Under the pieces are notes generated by a model that saw only the letters and a program-made list of their open reading frames with translations, had not been told where the DNA came from and did no database searches. A stretch of DNA of 64,000 bases from Candidatus Dormiibacterota bacterium. GTDB lineage: Bacteria > Chloroflexota > Dormibacteria > Dormibacterales > Dormibacteraceae. The DNA is taken from the NCBI GenBank assembly GCA_024280995.1, contig JAMXLM010000007.1:1-64000 (forward strand), read 5' to 3'. This document shows positions 1 to 8,686 of this stretch, in pieces (the first letter of the stretch is position 1; each line of letters starts with the position of its first letter). A program made the position numbers and the translations under genes.

Positions 1-35
1 TCGCCCTCGTCGACCATCTTGATCCGGTTCGTCAT
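1..35 (-). CDS. 5' end of an unidentified gene, cut by the window edge
   Basis: An ATG at 35-33 overlaps the TGA stop of the globin gene as ATGA. It opens a frame reading MTNRIKMVDEG before the window ends. Only 11 codons are visible, so the product cannot be named. The 4-base overlap suggests translational coupling behind the haemoglobin gene. Confidence 0.4.
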   Translation of the reverse strand, partial: MTNRIKMVDEG

Positions 36-483
36 CTCTCCAGGCCCTCCCAGGTCCAACGCGGCATGGGCATGTCTGGTTCCACACGGGACCCGACGGG
101 CGAGTAGTGGTTGACCTCCCGCGTCGCCCAGTGCATGTAGGCGCGCATGGCCTTGCGGAACTCGGGATCGTCCGGGAGGCCGGCGTCGTCCATGGCCGCC
201 ACGAAGCATGCCTCGAACCTGTCCCCCATTCGTCGGGCGCTCCCTGGGCCGCGTGGAGGGTCAGCATCGCCGAGTGACCGCCGAGGTCGCGGGAGAAGGT
301 GGCCGGCCCTCCGAGGACCTCCGCCAGGTAGCCGGCCAGGTGCTCGTTGTGGTTGTGGCTCAACCCATGGGAGAAGGCGTGGCCCAGCTCCGGATCTTCG
401 ATGCATCGCTCGGTGAGCGCGGCGGCCAGGGCAAGGAAGGCATCATGCCCGCCGGCGAACTCGTAGAGAGACGGCCGGCTCAC
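32..483 (-). pseudogene. Truncated haemoglobin (COG2346-like), interrupted by a one-base frame break
   Basis: Two reading frames together make one globin of about 150 residues. The first half starts at GTG 483, just after an in-frame TAA. It reads SLYEFAGGHDAFLALAAAL, then a LGHAFSHGLSHNHNEHLAGY segment and HSAMLTLHAAQGAPDE. The second half, in the next frame, reads MGDRFEACFVAAMDDAGLPD and ends at TGA 32. Truncated haemoglobins are small haem proteins that bind O2 or NO; the helix-E/F His-rich segment and the C-terminal motifs fit the family. The frames join near position 229, where one base appears to be missing (452 bases, one short of 151 codons). This is either a real inactivating mutation or a sequencing error. 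The downstream gene overlaps its stop by ATGA, which argues that the gene was recently intact. Confidence 0.75.
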
Positions 484-895
484 GCCTACCGGTTAGTTAC
501 CCGGCCGGTTGCGCCAGGTCCGGGGAGAACTCGAAACGTTTGGTCGACTGGGCGTCCGTTTCCGCAGGCGGGCTTGCGACCCGGGGCCTGACCGGTTCGG
601 CGGCGGACGAGTGTCGCAGATGCGATGAGCGGCCGGCCGCGGCGGCCCGGCATGCTTCGCAGCACCACCGTCTTTCCGAGGGTCGAGAGCTACGGACGAA
701 GAACACTTGCCTCCGGCTTTGAATCGGCTGTGAATCCAACAAGGTGACCCGCCACCACACCCCTTCCTCTGTGCGGCTTGGACCGGCGCGACCACCTGAT
801 TCGAGTGGCGGGTCAGGAAGGTCAACGGCGCCGCTCAAGGTTTCTTGATGGTCGAAACTGACCATTTTTCAGGCCGCCGCCGCGGCGCCCGCGCG
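484..895. other. Intergenic stretch without a recognisable gene
   Basis: About 410 bases between the globin start and the stop of the pterin dehydratase/VOC gene. Open frames here show no family motif or plausible composition. Nothing else recognisable was seen. Confidence 0.5.
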
Positions 896-1573
896 TCAGT
901 CCCGGCCTTTGACCGTCGCGATGTCCGCCTCGTTGCCGGCCGCGTCGGCCAGAGTCCACCACATCGGCGCGAACTGATCCCTCACCATCCGTCCGCCGGC
1001 GGCGAGGGCGGCGTCGACTCTTGCCTGCGCCTTCTCGTATGGCACCCAGACGGCGAGGTGGATCGCGCCGCCGCCGTCGGGGCGCGGCTCCTCCATCTGC
1101 TCGAACCAGAAGGCCGGCCCGCGCCCGTGCCTGTCGATCAGGTCTTCGGCGGGGCTGTCCTCGCGGGGCTCGTAGTCGAGCATCGCCTTCCAGAACGGCA
1201 CCACGTCGGCGATCCTGGTAGCTCCCGGGACCACGAGCAGGCTCTGGAGCTCGGAAGGCTCGGAGGAGATGCCAAGATCACGGGCGACCTCGGACACGCG
1301 CCGGGCGGTCTCGACGTCCCGACTGCTGATTCCGGCGTAGCTCCGGGTGATGGTCAGCAACCGCACCGTCACGCCGTCGCGGCGCACGTCGATGTCCGGC
1401 GGGTTGTCCTCGACCGCGGGTAGCGCGGCGATCGACTGCACCAGCCGGGCGCTGATCGCCAGCGAGTCGGTCGGGAAGAACGCGCAGGCGCCGTCGCTGA
1501 GAAGGCGCCAATCCTCCAGGTCCGGCATCTCCTCGAACTGGGTCGGGCTGATCCGGTCGATGTGTTCAGTCAC
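896..1573 (-). CDS. Pterin-4a-carbinolamine dehydratase-like domain fused to a VOC (glyoxalase-like) domain
   Basis: The protein has 225 residues. Residues about 10-95 resemble 4a-hydroxytetrahydrobiopterin dehydratase (ARLVQSIAALPAVEDNPPDI, then SSRDVETARRVSEVARDLG). Residues about 105-225 form a vicinal-oxygen-chelate domain ending HLAVWVPYEKAQARVDAAL...ADAAGNEADIATVKG. Proteins with this two-domain layout occur in high-GC soil bacteria; their substrate is unknown to me. The start is the second of two GTGs, because AGGAGG lies 5 bases before it. Upstream in-frame codons would run through the divergent gene at 1593. The two genes are divergent with 19 bases between starts and must share a control region. 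Confidence 0.75.
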   Translation of the reverse strand: MTEHIDRISPTQFEEMPDLEDWRLLSDGACAFFPTDSLAISARLVQSIAALPAVEDNPPDIDVRRDGVTVRLLTITRSYAGISSRDVETARRVSEVARDLGISSEPSELQSLLVVPGATRIADVVPFWKAMLDYEPREDSPAEDLIDRHGRGPAFWFEQMEEPRPDGGGAIHLAVWVPYEKAQARVDAALAAGGRMVRDQFAPMWWTLADAAGNEADIATVKGRD

Positions 1574-1592
1574 CACTACCTCCTTCAAGGGC

Positions 1593-2210
1593 ATGCTACG
1601 CACCAGCTTGCTGACGGCGACGCAGCGTGGGACCGCGGGGGAGGAGCTGTTCACCGCCTGCGTCACGCTGACTTCGAATGGCGACCTCGAGCTGTTCAGG
1701 CCGACCACGGACGATGACCACACCGACGTCACCATCGGCAAACGAGGGATGGTTCCGGCGCTCGCCATCCAGGTGAAGACCGCCTTGTCCCTGACGATCA
1801 AGGGATTCGCGGTCGCGCGGATGGCGTTTCCCGAGGGCAAGGCGCGCCAGCACCCCGCGTTCGTCTACGCAATCGTCTTCGTCCGCAACGCCGCGATCGA
1901 GTCCGCATGGATCGTGCCGAGCGCCGACTTCAACCGGCTCGCGTATCGCGGTGCGGGAAGGCGCGGGAAAGGCATCGAGCTGCAGTTCATGGCGAGCCCG
2001 ACCCGAACGGACAAGTGGTCGGGGTTCAGATGCGCCCGGCTGGAGGTGGGCCCGCGCCTGCTCCAGGTGATCGCCGGACTGCCGGCGTCCGCGCCGCCGC
2101 CCCGTCTAGAGGGCCTGGGCCTCGTGCTCAGGCGCACGCCGCCGGGCCGCGACCGCTCGGTCGTACGCAAGTCGAAACAGCCCGATCGCCGCGTCGACGT
2201 CCTGCGGTGA
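1593..2210 (+). CDS. Putative restriction-endonuclease-fold protein (DUF4365-like)
   Basis: The protein has 205 residues. The N-terminal half shows a PD-(D/E)xK-like pattern: an early Glu in RGTAGEELF, then TTDDDHTDVTIG, then ALAIQVKTA, where Asp, Gln-Val-Lys and a preceding helix Glu match a nuclease-type core. It may bind or cut DNA, but no partner gene is adjacent. The last 34 codons run antisense into the convergent gene ending at 2106 and look non-native (RRTPPGRDRSVVRKSKQPDR). A TAG lies one base out of frame at 2107, so the natural end may have been about there. Start ATG 1593 is preceded only by a weak AAGGG. Confidence 0.5.
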   Translation: MLRTSLLTATQRGTAGEELFTACVTLTSNGDLELFRPTTDDDHTDVTIGKRGMVPALAIQVKTALSLTIKGFAVARMAFPEGKARQHPAFVYAIVFVRNAAIESAWIVPSADFNRLAYRGAGRRGKGIELQFMASPTRTDKWSGFRCARLEVGPRLLQVIAGLPASAPPPRLEGLGLVLRRTPPGRDRSVVRKSKQPDRRVDVLR

Positions 2211-2459
2211 GGCGATCCGAAAGCTGACCCAGCCTGTGTCAGGCAGGACGTGATGCGGCTCCGCGCGGCCTGCCGCGATCAGCTCGTCCCGCACCTTCCG
2301 CGGAAACGGCAGATCGGCCAGCACGTCACCGTGCAGGTGCCCCAGCTCGCGTTTGCCCAGCCGGAACTCGACACCGCCAAACCGGTGCGGCGCCGATTGC
2401 ACGTCCGGCCATGCGCTGACCGCCGAGGTGATGCGCTGCCGGGCGCTCAATCTGCCCAT
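2106..2459 (-). CDS. DUF5519 / luciferase-like domain protein
   Basis: The 117-residue protein carries the highly conserved core of this family: WPDVQSAPHRFGGVEFRLGK, then ELGHLHGDVLADLPFPRKVR and a VLPDTGWVSFRI segment. The family is common in Actinobacteria and Chloroflexota and has no established reaction. I place the start at ATG 2459 because a TAGAGT -10 box sits 8 bases upstream and no SD is visible (leaderless). An ATG at 2486 is the alternative. The 3' end overlaps the convergent gene 1593-2210 by 105 bases. Confidence 0.7.
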   Translation of the reverse strand: MGRLSARQRITSAVSAWPDVQSAPHRFGGVEFRLGKRELGHLHGDVLADLPFPRKVRDELIAAGRAEPHHVLPDTGWVSFRIASPQDVDAAIGLFRLAYDRAVAARRRAPEHEAQAL

Positions 2460-2467
2460 CCAACCCA

Positions 2468-2473
2468 ACTCTA
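2468..2473 (-). promoter_or_regulatory. Leaderless -10 box of the DUF5519 gene
   Basis: TAGAGT on the minus strand, 8 bases before ATG 2459. It matches TANNNT. No -35 is obvious. Confidence 0.4.
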
Positions 2474-2485
2474 GAAGCGCCGGCA

Positions 2486-2491
2486 TAGACT
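2486..2491 (+). promoter_or_regulatory. Leaderless -10 box of the gene at 2499
   Basis: TAGACT followed by 7 bases and then ATG 2499. The expected transcription start coincides with the start codon. Confidence 0.5.
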
Positions 2492-2498
2492 CGCGTTC

Positions 2499-2768
2499 AT
2501 GGCGGCACCGGACGAGCTGGCAGGCTTGCTCGGCCGGACCGCCGAGGCGCATCACCAGGCGTACATCGCCACGGACGGGGTCGATCCGAACTGGACGGCG
2601 TGGTACGCGCGGTACCTGCTCGCGAACGGTTTCGAAGCCCTGAGTTTCTCAGTCGCCCAACTCACCGACGAGCTCATCAAGGTCGACCGGCAACATCGCG
2701 ACGAGGCGGTCGAGATACCGTGGGAGCGGTACTACGCCGAAAGACTCCTGGCCCGCGCCGCCGGCTAA
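2499..2768 (+). CDS. Small conserved protein of unknown function
   Basis: The protein has 89 residues. It reads as a soluble helical protein with HHQAYIATDGVDPNWTAWYA near the start and IPWERYYAERLLARAAG at the end. Similar short proteins with a HHxAYIxTxGxDPxWxxWYA pattern occur in other high-GC bacteria; none has a known role. It starts 7 bases after a TAGACT -10 box, with no SD, so the mRNA is probably leaderless. It overlaps the stop of the convergent ABC permease by 4 bases. Confidence 0.65.
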   Translation: MAAPDELAGLLGRTAEAHHQAYIATDGVDPNWTAWYARYLLANGFEALSFSVAQLTDELIKVDRQHRDEAVEIPWERYYAERLLARAAG

Positions 2769-3544
2769 ACCCGGCGCGTGTCGCGCCTGAACAGGACCAT
2801 CGCGCCGCCCGCCAGGATCAACGTCCACACGACCAGATTGAGAAGCCAGGTCGGATCGAAGGTCCCACCGAGCAGCGGATAGCGGGCGATCGCCGCCACT
2901 CCATAGGTCGGCATGTACGGTCCGATGCTCTGAATCGCCGATGGAAGCAGCGACAGCGGCACGAACAGGCCGCCGAAGAAGGCGAACACTCCAAGCAGCG
3001 GCCCGATGATCTGCATCACGTTCTCGGTGGGAAGCACGTAGCCCATGAAGAGCCCGAAGGAGGCGAACACAAGCGCGGTAACCCACGCCAGCAGCGCGGA
3101 GAGCACCCACGTGCCGGCGGACATCTGGACGCCGGTGATTCCTCCGGCGACGAACACGACGAGAACCGAAACCAGGCCCAGGAGCATCGCGGTGATGAGC
3201 TTGATCGCCACGTAAGCGGCGGGGCGCAAGGGAGTCAGCCGCAGCTGCCGGCTCCATCCGAGGGCGCGCTCGACCGACACCATCGCGCCGCCGGAGGTGG
3301 CGGCGAGCATGGCCCCGTAAACGGCGATCCCGACCATGGTGACCGCCTCGAAATTCGCACCTTCTGCCGCCGGCAAACGCCTTGCGCTGCGGAACAGGAA
3401 GAAGAGCGCCACAGGGACAACCACCGAAAGCAGCACCGTCCGGCGGTTGCGGAGCAGTCGCCGGACCTCGAGGTAGAGAAACGTGAGATTGAACCCGCCG
3501 AAGGCCGGTACCGGGCGCGCGTCGAAGTTGGCCGTTGGAATCAA
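2765..3544 (-). CDS. ABC-2 type transporter permease
   Basis: The 259-residue membrane protein has about six hydrophobic segments, beginning with TVLLSVVVPVALFFLF near residue 40. A long C-terminal pair surrounds FGGLFVPLSLLPSAIQSIGP, the typical ABC2_membrane pattern for DrrB/NatB-like exporters. Its ATG overlaps the stop of the ATPase gene by 4 bases (ATGA), so the two proteins are made together. Substrate unknown; drugs, lipids or antibiotics are usual for the family. Confidence 0.85.
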   Translation of the reverse strand: MIPTANFDARPVPAFGGFNLTFLYLEVRRLLRNRRTVLLSVVVPVALFFLFRSARRLPAAEGANFEAVTMVGIAVYGAMLAATSGGAMVSVERALGWSRQLRLTPLRPAAYVAIKLITAMLLGLVSVLVVFVAGGITGVQMSAGTWVLSALLAWVTALVFASFGLFMGYVLPTENVMQIIGPLLGVFAFFGGLFVPLSLLPSAIQSIGPYMPTYGVAAIARYPLLGGTFDPTWLLNLVVWTLILAGGAMVLFRRDTRRV

Positions 3545-4464
3545 GCCGCACCTCCCACCGGGTTGGCTTTGGCTCCGTCCTCGCCGGTGAGCGTGAGAAA
3601 TGCCTCTTCCAGGTTCTGGGCGACGATCTCGACATCGCGCGCGGCGGTTGCGGTCAAGAGATACCGGGCGACCGCGTCCGAGTCGGTGGTCTGGATCAAG
3701 ACCCGATCACCGCGGACCTCGATCGAACGCACTCCAGGAAGCCCGCTCAACTTCGCCTCGTCGGCGTTGGGCAGCGTCGCGCGAACCGACCGGCCGGCCG
3801 AAAGGCTCCGGACCTCGACCGGGGTGCCGTCGGCGACGATCTTGCCCTGTCGCAGCAGGATCACCCGATCTGCGTAGGCGTCCGCCTCCTCGAGGTAGTG
3901 GGTCGCGAAAAGGACCGTTCTGCCGCGCGCGGCATCGCTTCGGATCGCGTTCCAGAAGTCGCGGCGGCCCTCGACATCCATGCCGGCGGTCGGCTCATCG
4001 AGCACCATCAGCACCGGATCCGGCAGGAGCGCGAGCGCAAAGCGCAGCCGCTGCTGCTCGCCGCCAGATGCCTTTCGGACCATCCGACCCGCGATGCCGT
4101 CAATTCCCGCGCGTTTGAGCACCTCGTCGACCGGCTGTGATTTGGCGAACAGGGTCGCGGTCAATTCCACGGTTTCGCGGATGGTGAGGTCCTTGAGCAG
4201 CCCGCCGGTCTGCAGCACGGCCGCAACCAGGCCCCGCTCGATGGCGTTTTGCGGCGACATGCCGAGCACGGCAACTCGCCCGTGGTCGGGACGGCCCAGG
4301 CCCAGGATGATGTCGAGCGTCGTGGTCTTGCCCGCGCCGTTCGGCCCGAGCAGCGCGGCGATCTCGCCCTGCTCGAGCTTGAAGCTGACGCCGTCGACCG
4401 CATGCACGGAGCCGTAGCTGCGATCGATGCCGTCCAGCTCTACGGCGGGAAGATGCTCTTGCAC
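3541..4464 (-). CDS. ABC exporter ATPase (DrrA/NatA-like)
   Basis: 307 residues. Walker A is G40-PNGAGKT-47. The signature is ASGGEQQRLRFALALL and Walker B is VLMVLDEPTAGMD. A C-terminal regulatory region of about 80 residues is typical of exporters that pair with ABC-2 permeases. The start is GTG 4464, with CAGACT 7 bases upstream and no SD, consistent with a leaderless message. It forms a two-gene operon with the permease at 2765-3544. Confidence 0.9.
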   Translation of the reverse strand: MQEHLPAVELDGIDRSYGSVHAVDGVSFKLEQGEIAALLGPNGAGKTTTLDIILGLGRPDHGRVAVLGMSPQNAIERGLVAAVLQTGGLLKDLTIRETVELTATLFAKSQPVDEVLKRAGIDGIAGRMVRKASGGEQQRLRFALALLPDPVLMVLDEPTAGMDVEGRRDFWNAIRSDAARGRTVLFATHYLEEADAYADRVILLRQGKIVADGTPVEVRSLSAGRSVRATLPNADEAKLSGLPGVRSIEVRGDRVLIQTTDSDAVARYLLTATAARDVEIVAQNLEEAFLTLTGEDGAKANPVGGAA

Positions 4465-4534
4465 GTCAGGCAGTCTGCATCAATCAGGTGTACACAGGCA
4501 TGCCTGCGCCGGATGCTCGGAGATGCGGTTTTGG

Positions 4535-6349
4535 TCAGGTTGCGGTCTGCACCAGCACGCCTCCGAACGCGAAGGGATCGTTCGATTCGAAGCCGATCGC
4601 GCCCGCGGTCCAACTGGTGTCGACGGCGTTCAGCATCTGGCTTCCGTCGAGCGACACGCTGATCGCACCCGTCCGCGTCCAACGAATCTGCACCCTGTAC
4701 CAGTGGTTCGGGTTGCAAGCGAAGGCTGCGCTTGCAAGCTGCGTGGATGTGGCTCCGGCCTTTCTCGTGAGCACGACGCGGGTGCCGCCCACGATGTCGA
4801 GACTGTATCGACCCGAGTCCTGGACCCCGAACAACACCCGGTCCGACTCACTGCCCCAACAGCTGGGGAGCACGGCTGTGGTCAGCACGTAGTCGGACCA
4901 GGTGGGGCTTCCAGTCGTCAGATCTCCCGACCAACCGCCGTGAGTGATGTAATCGGCCGTCGTCGCCTGATTCACCGTCCAGGTCGAGTTGAATCCCGAC
5001 GACCTCCAGCCGAAGGGCGTGGACCCGATCGGGTCGGAGACGAACGTGTCGGAGAAGATCGTCGGTCCAGAGTTGAAGACGGGCCCGGGCGTTGGCGAAG
5101 GGCTTGGCGATGGCAACGGGGACGGGCTGGGAGGTGGCGGCGTTGGAGACGGCGAAGGCTGTGGGCCCGGAGTCGGTGATGGTCTCGGGCTGGGCGAAGG
5201 CGACGTGAGCGGCGACGATGACGGGCTCGGCGGCGGATCCGGAGCCCCGCGAAGCAGCGACTGCATCGTCGAGTAACTTGCCTTCGCGCTGAAGTTGCTG
5301 TTGAGGAGGCCCCATGTGGCGCTGGCGCCCAACGCTGGCGGACAGCAGTTCCAGGCACCGGTGTCTCGGAGGTTGTACCACTGCGCCATCGCAAGAGGCC
5401 CGACAGTGGTCAGGGTGCTGTTGATGAGCTGCGACTGGCAGTCGGAGCCCGCGGCGCAGCTCGAAGACTGAGCGCCGTACTCGCCGAGCCAGATCGGCTT
5501 CGAAGTGATCCGTGCGTAGGCGATCGCCTCGGACAATCCCGTGCCGACGTAGTTGTGAAACGCGGCGATGTCGAAATTGCCGCCGTCGGCGATGACCGCC
5601 GACAGGAATGGACAGCACGTGCCCGCGTCGTTCGCCGGCCCGCCGAGCTCGACGCGGACGGAGGTGTCGACCGACTTGATTCCGGCATACGCCGGGTTGA
5701 GGATGCTGGCTACGTAAGTCGAAGCCGATCCGTTGAAGAGGTAGTTGCCGGAATCGGGTTCATTCCAGATCTCGATCACCGGCACGCGACCGTCATAACG
5801 CAGCGTGAAATCGTGGGCGAACTGGTGCATGTCAGCCGCTGCCGGAGGCTGATTTGGCGCAGCCGCCGTCCATGAGGGCGACCAGACGAGGACGGGCTGA
5901 ATCGTGATCCCGGTCGACGCTGCCTCAGACATGATCAGGTCCGCGCGGCTCCAGTCGTAAACGCCTCGCTGCGGCTCGATCAACCACCAAGGGAACTCGA
6001 GACGGACGTTGGTCGCCCCGGCGTTCTTGGCATCAGAGAGCTCCGTCTGGATTGTCGTGGACGGAGATGAGAAATCAGCCGTGCAGTTGGGCAGGACGCA
6101 CCACCATGACTGAGGATTGGCGCCGACGTATCTCCACGGCCGCATTGATGGCTCGACGTTCACGCCGCCTGGTCGCACCGCTCCGGCCGCGTTGATGGAT
6201 CGCCCGACAAGCACCACCGCGCTTGACGCGAGGATGAATGCCGGGATCACCGCCGTCGCCGCCAGAGCCCTCCTCCATCGCAAGACCCTCGTCCACGCAT
6301 AGACGTAGTCGAGTACCAGGTCGACGATGCCGCGCGCCAGTATTCCCAT
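4535..6349 (-). CDS. Membrane-anchored glycoside hydrolase (clan GH-A, GH39/GH5-like) with C-terminal lectin-like domain
   Basis: The protein has 604 residues. A basic region and one hydrophobic segment (about 28-50) form a signal anchor. Residues about 70-370 form a TIM-barrel glycosidase: the acid/base Glu is E197 in VIEIWNEPDSG and the likely nucleophile is E290 in IWLGEYGAQ. A low-complexity Pro/Ser linker (about 370-423) leads to a beta-sandwich of concanavalin/LamG type (430-604), likely carbohydrate-binding. Several Cys pairs (CC in TCCPF and NCCPP) suggest disulphides outside the cell. The start is ATG 6349 because GAGG lies 5 bases upstream; a TTG further out at 6418 has no support. 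The polysaccharide substrate cannot be read from sequence. Confidence 0.75.
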   Translation of the reverse strand: MGILARGIVDLVLDYVYAWTRVLRWRRALAATAVIPAFILASSAVVLVGRSINAAGAVRPGGVNVEPSMRPWRYVGANPQSWWCVLPNCTADFSSPSTTIQTELSDAKNAGATNVRLEFPWWLIEPQRGVYDWSRADLIMSEAASTGITIQPVLVWSPSWTAAAPNQPPAAADMHQFAHDFTLRYDGRVPVIEIWNEPDSGNYLFNGSASTYVASILNPAYAGIKSVDTSVRVELGGPANDAGTCCPFLSAVIADGGNFDIAAFHNYVGTGLSEAIAYARITSKPIWLGEYGAQSSSCAAGSDCQSQLINSTLTTVGPLAMAQWYNLRDTGAWNCCPPALGASATWGLLNSNFSAKASYSTMQSLLRGAPDPPPSPSSSPLTSPSPSPRPSPTPGPQPSPSPTPPPPSPSPLPSPSPSPTPGPVFNSGPTIFSDTFVSDPIGSTPFGWRSSGFNSTWTVNQATTADYITHGGWSGDLTTGSPTWSDYVLTTAVLPSCWGSESDRVLFGVQDSGRYSLDIVGGTRVVLTRKAGATSTQLASAAFACNPNHWYRVQIRWTRTGAISVSLDGSQMLNAVDTSWTAGAIGFESNDPFAFGGVLVQTAT

Positions 6350-6646
6350 CTGACCCTCGCAACCTTTCAATGGCTGACAGTCTTTCGCCAGCCGCCGCGG
6401 CCCGCGGTCCCCCGTCAACGAGCCGTTTTGTCTAACGCGCGCCTCGGAAGGAGTACCCGGCTGTCGAAGTCCGGATTAGAAATGGTGATCGCGCTTCATC
6501 CGCCCGAACGCGCGCGGCATCACGGTGTGTCATGCGGTTCGACCGGCCATGACGCAGCGGCGATCGCGTCGGGTGACGGAGTGCTGTTCCGTCTACGACG
6601 CGACCAGCACGCTAAACCTCTTGAGCTAAAACGGATACAAACGATC
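6350..6646. other. Intergenic region, no gene seen
   Basis: This 297-base spacer lies between the glycosidase start and the terminator of the phosphoesterase gene. It should hold the glycosidase promoter. One open frame (6428-6688, plus strand) has no recognisable motif and spans the terminator hairpin, so I do not call it. Confidence 0.5.
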
Positions 6647-6673
6647 GGGAGGCGGGGTCGTCCCCCGCCTCCC
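6647..6673 (-). terminator. Rho-independent terminator of the secreted phosphoesterase gene
   Basis: A perfect 11-bp stem (GGGAGGCGGGG with its complement) closes a 5-base loop, 12 bases past the stop at 6685. On the minus strand it is followed by a T-rich run. Confidence 0.75.
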
Positions 6674-6684
6674 AACGCGACTGA

Positions 6685-8388
6685 CTAGTCCTGGTCGAAG
6701 TTGAACAGGTTCATCAGGTCGCCCACCGCGGGGCCGTTTATCGGTACGTATGGGTTGCTCGACTTCACGATCGGGTCTGGCAGGCGGTCGAGACTGCGTC
6801 CTGAGAGCGGCTGCAGGCCCCAGTTCTTCTCGATGAACTTCACCACTGAGACGTGGTCGTAGTAGGTGTGGTCGATGAAGCCATGCCGCGCAAACGGCGA
6901 GATGGCGATCGTCGGGATGCGGGTGCCGTCGCCGAAGAACGACACGGGCTGGACATAGCCCGAGTCGTAGTAACCGCCGCCTTCGTCCATGGTGACGATG
7001 ATCGCGGTGTCGTTCCACACCCGCGGGTTGGCCTTGACGGCGTTGACGACGTTCTGTGTGTAGTCCTCGAACGCGGCGAGCTGCGATGAGGCGGGGTGGC
7101 CGTCATTGAGGCCGTTTGGCTTGACATACGAGACCGCCGGCAGGGTGTTGTTCGCGATGTCGGTGAACAGCTCCGGCATGCCGTGGATGTTCGACCGCAG
7201 TGGCGTCGTCATGATCGAGGTTGCGTACTGGAACGGGTTGCAGATCGGGCAGTAGGCCGGGTCCGGCCGGCCGTTGTCCCAGCCCTCGCCGAAGTAGCCC
7301 CACGTGACGCCCTTTGCGGAAAGCTCGTCGCCGATCGTGGGCATCGCTGACGGCGGAACGACGAACTGGCTCGACGTGTTTATCGTTCCGTCGCCGTTGT
7401 AGCCAGGTCCGTAGTTGTTCAGCAGGTAGTAGTGACCGGCGGCGCAGTCAGGGTTGGCCTTGTTGGTCGCGGCGAGGTAGGTCTCGACCGCGCTAACGCC
7501 CGGTTGTGTCGCGTCGGAGCAGTTGCTGTAGCTGCCTCCGGCGTAGCCGTCCTGAGTGAAGTTGTTGTTGGTCCCGGGCTTTGGATTCGGGTTCTCGATC
7601 TGATTGGACGGCGGGACCAGCGGATTGCCGTGTCCGTCCGAGTAGAAGACGTCGTCCGCGCTACCGAGCATCACGTGGTTGACGCCGGTGCCACCCATCG
7701 CCGCCTGGTGGTAGTTGTCGGCGAGCGCGTACTGGTCCGCCCACTGCTTGAGGAATGGGGCATCGCCTTGTTGCACGTTGTAGAAACCCATGGCGAGGCC
7801 GCCCTGGAAGATCGGCGCGGGCGGGTTGGCGCCGTTGTCGCGACCGGACGTGTTGGCGGTCCATACGAACAGGTCGTTCTTGCCGCCGTCGACCTGTTGC
7901 CACATCTGGTAGAAGCGGTGGATCGGGTCGCCGACGAAAGCGGCGTCGTAAGGGACGTTCTGATTGGTGATCTGGTACGGCCCGTTCGGGAGGTTGCTCG
8001 GATAGCGCGCGTCCGGCGAATTGAACGGCGCGAACCCGGTCGTCGTGTTGGGCGGCGGCAGCGTGCCGTATGCGCCAGTCTGTGCCGGACTCAGCTGGTA
8101 GGTCGTGGTGTCTGTGGCCGTGCGCTGCATGGCCTTCGCGAAGTTCGGACCCGGCGTCCCGTCGGCATTCACGATGCCCTCGGCGAGCAGGTTCCAGACG
8201 GTCTGGTGGCCCTTCGGTACGTAGGTCGCGAAGACGTTGTCGAAGGTGTGGTTCTCGCCGATGATCACGATCACGTGCTTGATAGGCGTTGCGGTCTGCG
8301 ATGATTCGCTCGCCTGACCCGGAAGGTTCATGGCCAGGCCCGCGACGAGCACGGTGGCAGTCGCAAGCGCGACTCGATGGAGTCTCAA
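6685..8388 (-). CDS. Secreted phosphoesterase (PF04185, acid phosphatase/phospholipase C family)
   Basis: From TTG 8388 the protein has 567 residues. A signal peptide (LRLHRVALATATVLVAGLAM) probably ends after GQA. The catalytic domain starts IKHVIVIIGENHTFDNVFATY, the hallmark metal/nucleophile segment of the family. It ends with VTMDEGGGYYDSGYVQP, ISPFARHGFIDHTYYDHVSV and FIEKNWGL. The family hydrolyses phosphomonoesters or phospholipids outside the cell, so a role in phosphate scavenging is likely. I prefer TTG 8388 over GTG 8421 because AGGAGGT lies 8 bases before it and the signal peptide then begins correctly. A strong terminator follows. A second family member lies at 15151-16572. Confidence 0.85.
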   Translation of the reverse strand: MRLHRVALATATVLVAGLAMNLPGQASESSQTATPIKHVIVIIGENHTFDNVFATYVPKGHQTVWNLLAEGIVNADGTPGPNFAKAMQRTATDTTTYQLSPAQTGAYGTLPPPNTTTGFAPFNSPDARYPSNLPNGPYQITNQNVPYDAAFVGDPIHRFYQMWQQVDGGKNDLFVWTANTSGRDNGANPPAPIFQGGLAMGFYNVQQGDAPFLKQWADQYALADNYHQAAMGGTGVNHVMLGSADDVFYSDGHGNPLVPPSNQIENPNPKPGTNNNFTQDGYAGGSYSNCSDATQPGVSAVETYLAATNKANPDCAAGHYYLLNNYGPGYNGDGTINTSSQFVVPPSAMPTIGDELSAKGVTWGYFGEGWDNGRPDPAYCPICNPFQYATSIMTTPLRSNIHGMPELFTDIANNTLPAVSYVKPNGLNDGHPASSQLAAFEDYTQNVVNAVKANPRVWNDTAIIVTMDEGGGYYDSGYVQPVSFFGDGTRIPTIAISPFARHGFIDHTYYDHVSVVKFIEKNWGLQPLSGRSLDRLPDPIVKSSNPYVPINGPAVGDLMNLFNFDQD

Positions 8389-8686
8389 GTACCTAGACCT
8401 CCTGTCTTCTTCGTGGTTCACAGGAGGGGCGCCCCCGTACGTCGACCGAGGCTAACGAACCCCGGTGATGGGCGGCCTAATCGTCTGGTCGGGTCATCTT
8501 AAGAAGCTGTTAAAGGTGATCGACCGGCGTGGCTACGCCATCTCACGACGGCGGGCGGCCTGCTGTTCCTGCTCGGTGGCCGGCGGCCGATCGAGTTCGT
8601 GAAGATCGATCGGTGCAGAAGGATCGCCTGGTGCAGCGCCTCGGTTCCCTCGCGGTTCTCGCGCCAGTCGTTCGGTAGACGCTTGC
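8389..8686. other. Promoter region and remnant DNA
   Basis: The right part holds debris next to the transposase fragment. On the minus strand at about 8530-8600 a frame reads PIDLHELDRPPATEQEQQAA and then stops. It may be the tail of a lost gene, but I cannot assign it. The SD AGGAGGT (8397-8403) belongs to the phosphoesterase. Confidence 0.4.

Noticed and set aside
484-895. Minus-strand frames of 110-122 codons between the globin and the next gene
   Set aside because: Several overlapping frames of equal length, all low-complexity with no conserved pattern.
8540-8610. A small gene ending PIDLHELDRPPATEQEQ
   Set aside because: No start or upstream domain could be found, so it is noted only as debris.
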